Source: Thuidium tamariscinum
Lineage: Eukaryota > Streptophyta > Bryopsida > Hypnales > Thuidiaceae
Length of the DNA stretch: 64,000 bases
Assembly (NCBI GenBank): GCA_947034885.2
Contig: OX344749.2
Coordinates: forward strand, 23,203,501-23,267,500
Reading direction: 5' to 3'
Positions 60,495 to 64,000 of the stretch are shown here, piece after piece (within the stretch, counting starts at the first letter, position 1; each line of letters begins with the position of its first letter). The position numbers and the translations under genes were made by a program. The notes under the pieces were generated by a model that saw only the letters and a list, made by a program, of their open reading frames with translations, had not been told where the DNA came from and did no database searches.

Positions 60495-61245
60495 TAGAAG
60501 AGGGCTTTGAAACTAAACAGGCATTTTCAACCGTCCAATAGGGGCTGTGAAATGGCCACTTGAATTGTGGGAAAATGAACAATGGATTACAATGGTCCTT
60601 GATAAGATTTGTTTTTACTTCTTCAATGGATGGTTTAAGAGCCACACTAGGTTCATTTCTAACTAAGTGGCTAGGTGTTTACTAATTTAATTCAAAATAA
60701 GAATTCGTTGTTCACACTACAAGAAAATGGGGGTATAAATGACTTGTCCACAATGACTACACTGACAACAATGATTGCAAAATGACTATTTTGCAGTCAT
60801 TGTTGTTGGTGAAGTCATTGTGGAAAAGTCATTTATACCCCCATTTTCTTGTAGTGTCAATTACCTTCTTACAAGTATTGAAAAATCTGAAATAATGATT
60901 AATTCAAGCATTCATTTCAGATTTAGAAAGGGACACTTTCAAAAACCATTTCTATTGCTTTATACATGTTGCAATGCTAGTTTTTGAACAAGCCTTTTTT
61001 TTTTTTCAAACTATGCATGGATGGGTTCCAAGGGCCTATGATCACAAATAGGGACCTATACCAGATTGTGTTTGAAAACTCTTAACTAATTCAATATAAT
61101 GCTTCAAAAAATATGAAACGATTGGTGTTAGATTCCTCATCTATTTCTCTTTGAATAAAAAATAAACTAAAAATATTTCCATCTCAGGAGATACATGAAA
61201 AAGGTACATCAGTGCTTAAATGATCACTTTTTGAGCCTCTTCCCT
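60495..61245. mobile_element. AGGTAGNAGGCTC-family TA element, long copy 2, carrying an inserted hairpin element
   Basis: Aligns with 46921-47529 from 'gaagagggctttgaaac' to 'tttgagcctcttccct', with TA on both sides. It is interrupted by the CACTA-type hairpin at 60715-60856. Confidence 0.65.
60715..60856. mobile_element. CACTA-type hairpin MITE
   Basis: 142 bp, ends CACTACAAGAAAATGGGGGT and its exact inverse, flanked by a TCA duplication (60712-60714 and 60857-60859). The two halves form arms of about 66 bp with only about six mismatches. CACTACAAGAAA ends with a 3-bp duplication are the hallmark of plant En/Spm (CACTA) elements. The homologous site at about 47131-47149 is empty. Confidence 0.92.
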
Positions 61246-61299
61246 TAGTGAATGTTATGAGGTTCTACGTGTGGTTCAAAGTTGTGAAATTTGGCCAAT

Positions 61300-61568
61300 T
61301 TAAGGTAGGTACACCCAAAACCTTAAAGTGCCATCTACAATGTGCATACATTTTTGAAATCAGTCATGTAACCAGACTGTAGATGGCCATTTCAGAAACA
61401 GACTTTGACCGTTAATAACTTTTGCATATGGTATCCAAATCCTATGTTCTTTGGTGCGTTGAAACATGTTTTCACTTGCCAACAAGACTATATAAAAATC
61501 AGATCAGCATGATGACAGGAACTGCGCACAGTAAGAATAAGTGGTCATTTTAGGTGTACCCACCTTAA
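61300..61568. mobile_element. AGGTAGGTACACCC-ended MITE, copy C
   Basis: 269 bp, left end TTAAGGTAGGTACACCCAAA, right end 'ttaggtgtacccaccttaa'. Interior as in copy A ('cagactttgaccgttaataac', 'cacttgccaacaagactata'). The internal hairpin is present with one unmatched change. Confidence 0.85.
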
Positions 61569-61609
61569 TGAAGTGATATTTAGCTGTTGTGTTTACTTAT
61601 GACAGGAAC

Positions 61610-61740
61610 AGTGGGTGTCTGGGTGATATCAAGGAATCTGCATTAGAAGCACCGGCAAGCTTACAACCAGGAATTGTAGAAGAGCTGAAACTCCTGAAAG
61701 GCTTCTGGAGAGGAGCTTCGATTGAATATTTTATAATACA
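61610..61740 (+). other. Possible isolated exon or gene fragment, function unknown
   Basis: Directly after MITE copy C, an acceptor-like 'acttatgacag' precedes an open stretch giving LEAPASLQPGIVEELKLLKG and FWRGASIEYFIIQ. Composition is higher than in the surrounding DNA. There is no donor-supported partner and no match that I recognise. It may be a captured exon, a decayed gene, or chance. Confidence 0.25.
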
Positions 61741-61799
61741 GAAGGTTCCCCTTCAACAGAATTTCAATGCAAAGACACTGTTGAATCGCTAGAAGACAC

Positions 61800-63615
61800 A
61801 CATATCAACATTGGAATCATATCATAATATTTACCACCGACACTACGGTACGTATTTGAACACAGTTTATGATGGTAGTATGGAACCAAACGATGAGACT
61901 GTCTCTACTCTTACTAAATAATGTGCCTTGTGCCATTGCCACAGTCAAAATATAAGTACAAAGAATTTTCTAATTTCTAAATTCAATAAATACTTTGAAA
62001 TTTGGTAACTTTCCCACCATTGGTCCAAATACCATGAAATAAAGTCCGTGCACTCCTCTTTGCCAAGGGCTTTTTGACAGTACCAAGAACGTGATAGAGG
62101 GACAGACGGTCCGGGAGATCTCAATGGAACAAACAAAACTAACTAACTAACTTAAGATATGGATGCAATAATTGTTTGATGAACAATTTGAAATTTTGAC
62201 ATGAGGTGCATATACTAACCACCTTCATGAAAAGAAGAAAAAAATGTTTGGATGTTCGGACAAAAAATTTATACAATTCTATTTGAGAGAAAAAAATTAT
62301 ACAAATTTTTACTACCTAAGAAAATTTTGCACAATTCTAGAACTTTTACTAAATTCCTCATTTACTTTTGAGCTTTGACAAATATGTAAATATAGCATGC
62401 AAATGTCTTAAAGAAATAATAGTTTGAGTTCAAAAATCACACTCCAAGAAGAGTCAAATTTTGTTGACTATGTGAGGCAATTTTGGAAAAAAAAACATCC
62501 TTTTAAGTTCAAACATCATAATCCCTAAAGATTACGCCACTCTTGGTCCCTTTCAAAATTTTCATGTATAATAGAAATTTTTTGTTGTGCCTCAAATAAA
62601 TAAATTTCTAATAAATTTGCATCCTATTAACTCCCATCATAGTCAATCTTTCCATCAAAGAATTGAAAAGAAAATATACTTGGGATCAAGGTATAAAACG
62701 AAAAATAATGACTTCTTGGATAAGCCTGATACAACATGTCCATTCTAACCCTTAGGAGAGAAACTTACAAATTGTATAGTCAAAGATTTCAAAAAAATTT
62801 CCACATATCGAATAGGTTTGAGTCATGGATTTAAATAAAATGAATTCCTCCATGCATGGATAAACCATTTTTAGGCACATTAGGATACACAACAAATGCA
62901 CAAAGAATGTGTGGAACTAAAGCTTTACAAAGATTGACATGACAAAGAAGCATTCACCATTCTTTAGTATGCTTGCTAAGGATATAACACCTCCATGTGA
63001 AAATCTTAGTGTTTTCCCATTTCTATAAAGTCTATAAAAGTTGATGTAAGTTTTGTTGAACCCATGACAATTACTAAGATATTTATATCAAAAGATGTTC
63101 ACAAGTTCCTCTATACATAATGTGTAGGCCTTTTGTTTGCACCCATGCTAGTCTTTACATCCATATCCAATCCATTACAATTGCCTTCTCTCGACACTAG
63201 TAGGTAATCATCAAAAACATTGGGTAAGTGTGAGCCCCCAATTTGTCACCGACTTACTAGTTCTTTTTTTTGGATTCCTATATAATTCAACACACAAATA
63301 GGTACATAAAACCCCAAAATGAGTGTAGAATCGATATTGGCATCCTATATGTCAATACAATATTTGGTCAATAGAAGGGGTTTGTATGAGTTTGTGTCTC
63401 AATTGAGTATTACATTGGGTAAATTGATGAAAATTTGAGTGGAATGTGAGGAAATAGGGTAATAAGCTCGCAAGGGCCACATTTGGTTAGATAGTCCCCG
63501 ATAGGAAAATCTAAGGTGAGATTCCACCTCCCACCTATTTTGACATCATGATGTTTATAAAGGTACATGTTTTTTTTATTGGATAATGGGACTTCTTGTC
63601 ATTCAAATTTTAAGT
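61800..63615. other. AT-rich gene-free DNA
   Basis: No credible ORF, RNA gene or defined element recognised. Confidence 0.4.
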
Positions 63616-64000
63616 ACATTACCGCAAAAAGGTTTTTGACTATGTTTTCACCAAAAATGCTCCAAAACTGCCATTTCTAATACAAGTGCAATTTTTTTTA
63701 AAACACATTTTTGACTCATGTAACTGTAGGATCTTGTAGTAAGGTGGTTCGTAAACATGTGGAAAAAATTTCAAAAATTTCCACCATGTAGATTGCAAGA
63801 TATAAGCATTTGAATTGACAAAAATTGTTTTTTTATCCCTACAAAAATCCAGGCAGCTGCACTTCACAAGGTCACATTTGTGTCAAAAAAAATTCAAAAT
63901 GGTGGTTACTCTTTGAATTCATACTTCAATGCAAGTTGGCTACATTCTCAAAAAATTTCATACCATTTGGAATTGTACAGCATATAGGAAAAAATAAGTA
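63616..64000. mobile_element. Partial TTAA-family element, runs off right edge
   Basis: Starts 'attaccgcaaaaaggttttt' and then follows the interior of copy 2 ('ctccaaaactgcc', 'gtaggatcttgtag', 'gattgcaagatataagcatt'). Its right end lies beyond the window. Confidence 0.55.

Noticed and set aside
1-64000. CRISPR arrays, bacterial operons or horizontally acquired gene clusters
   Set aside because: No regularly spaced identical repeats were seen; the genes are spliced plant genes, and repeats here are transposons or local tandem duplications.
1-64000. tRNA or rRNA genes
   Set aside because: I saw no convincing cloverleaf or A/B-box arrangement or rRNA segment by eye; a tRNA scan was not possible.

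Overview
The window looks like nuclear DNA of a green land plant. It shows compact spliced genes with GT-AG introns, an AMT2-type ammonium transporter, a chloroplast FKBP with a twin-arginine lumen-targeting stretch, and a plant chromovirus-type Ty3 element. The proteins are clearly homologous to seed-plant and animal counterparts but quite diverged, so a bryophyte or other early-diverging lineage is possible. The sequence alone does not settle it.

Layout: (1) 1-2057, minus strand, the first four exons of the AP-4 epsilon adaptin gene, which runs off the left edge. (2) 2058-6812, flank then AT-rich gene-free DNA. (3) 6813-12841, a Ty3/gypsy chromovirus with two 329-bp LTRs and a 5-bp target duplication. 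(4) 12842-15990, AT-rich DNA with non-autonomous DNA transposons bounded by TTAA. (5) 17050-20649, plus strand, an intronless Integrator subunit 8 gene. (6) 20650-28700, a gene-free transposon field. (7) 29045-33712, plus strand, an eleven-exon gene ending in a C3HC4 RING finger. (8) 35520-40109, minus strand, a GDP-fucose O-fucosyltransferase-family gene, with a degenerate tandem array upstream. (9) 41350-47900, a second transposon field with nested insertions. (10) about 48974-51707, plus strand, a chloroplast-lumen FKBP isomerase. (11) 52984-56016, minus strand, a three-exon AMT2-type ammonium transporter. (12) 57900-64000, a third transposon field.

The genes are unrelated housekeeping functions: post-Golgi sorting, snRNA/mRNA 3' processing, ubiquitylation, protein or wall fucosylation, lumen protein folding and ammonium uptake. 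Nothing suggests an operon-like or clustered pathway. The novelty lies in the repeats. At least six families of small non-autonomous elements can be defined by their ends, several in more than one copy. Two insertions are confirmed by an unoccupied paralogous site elsewhere in the same window. One family keeps an internal hairpin by paired substitutions. Another has TTAA/CCC-type ends reminiscent of piggyBac. Among the genes, the RING protein has an N-terminal region I do not recognise, the FKBP gene sits beside a tandem duplication that copies the start of an exon, and the fucosyltransferase and RING genes each have one exon junction that does not resolve cleanly.
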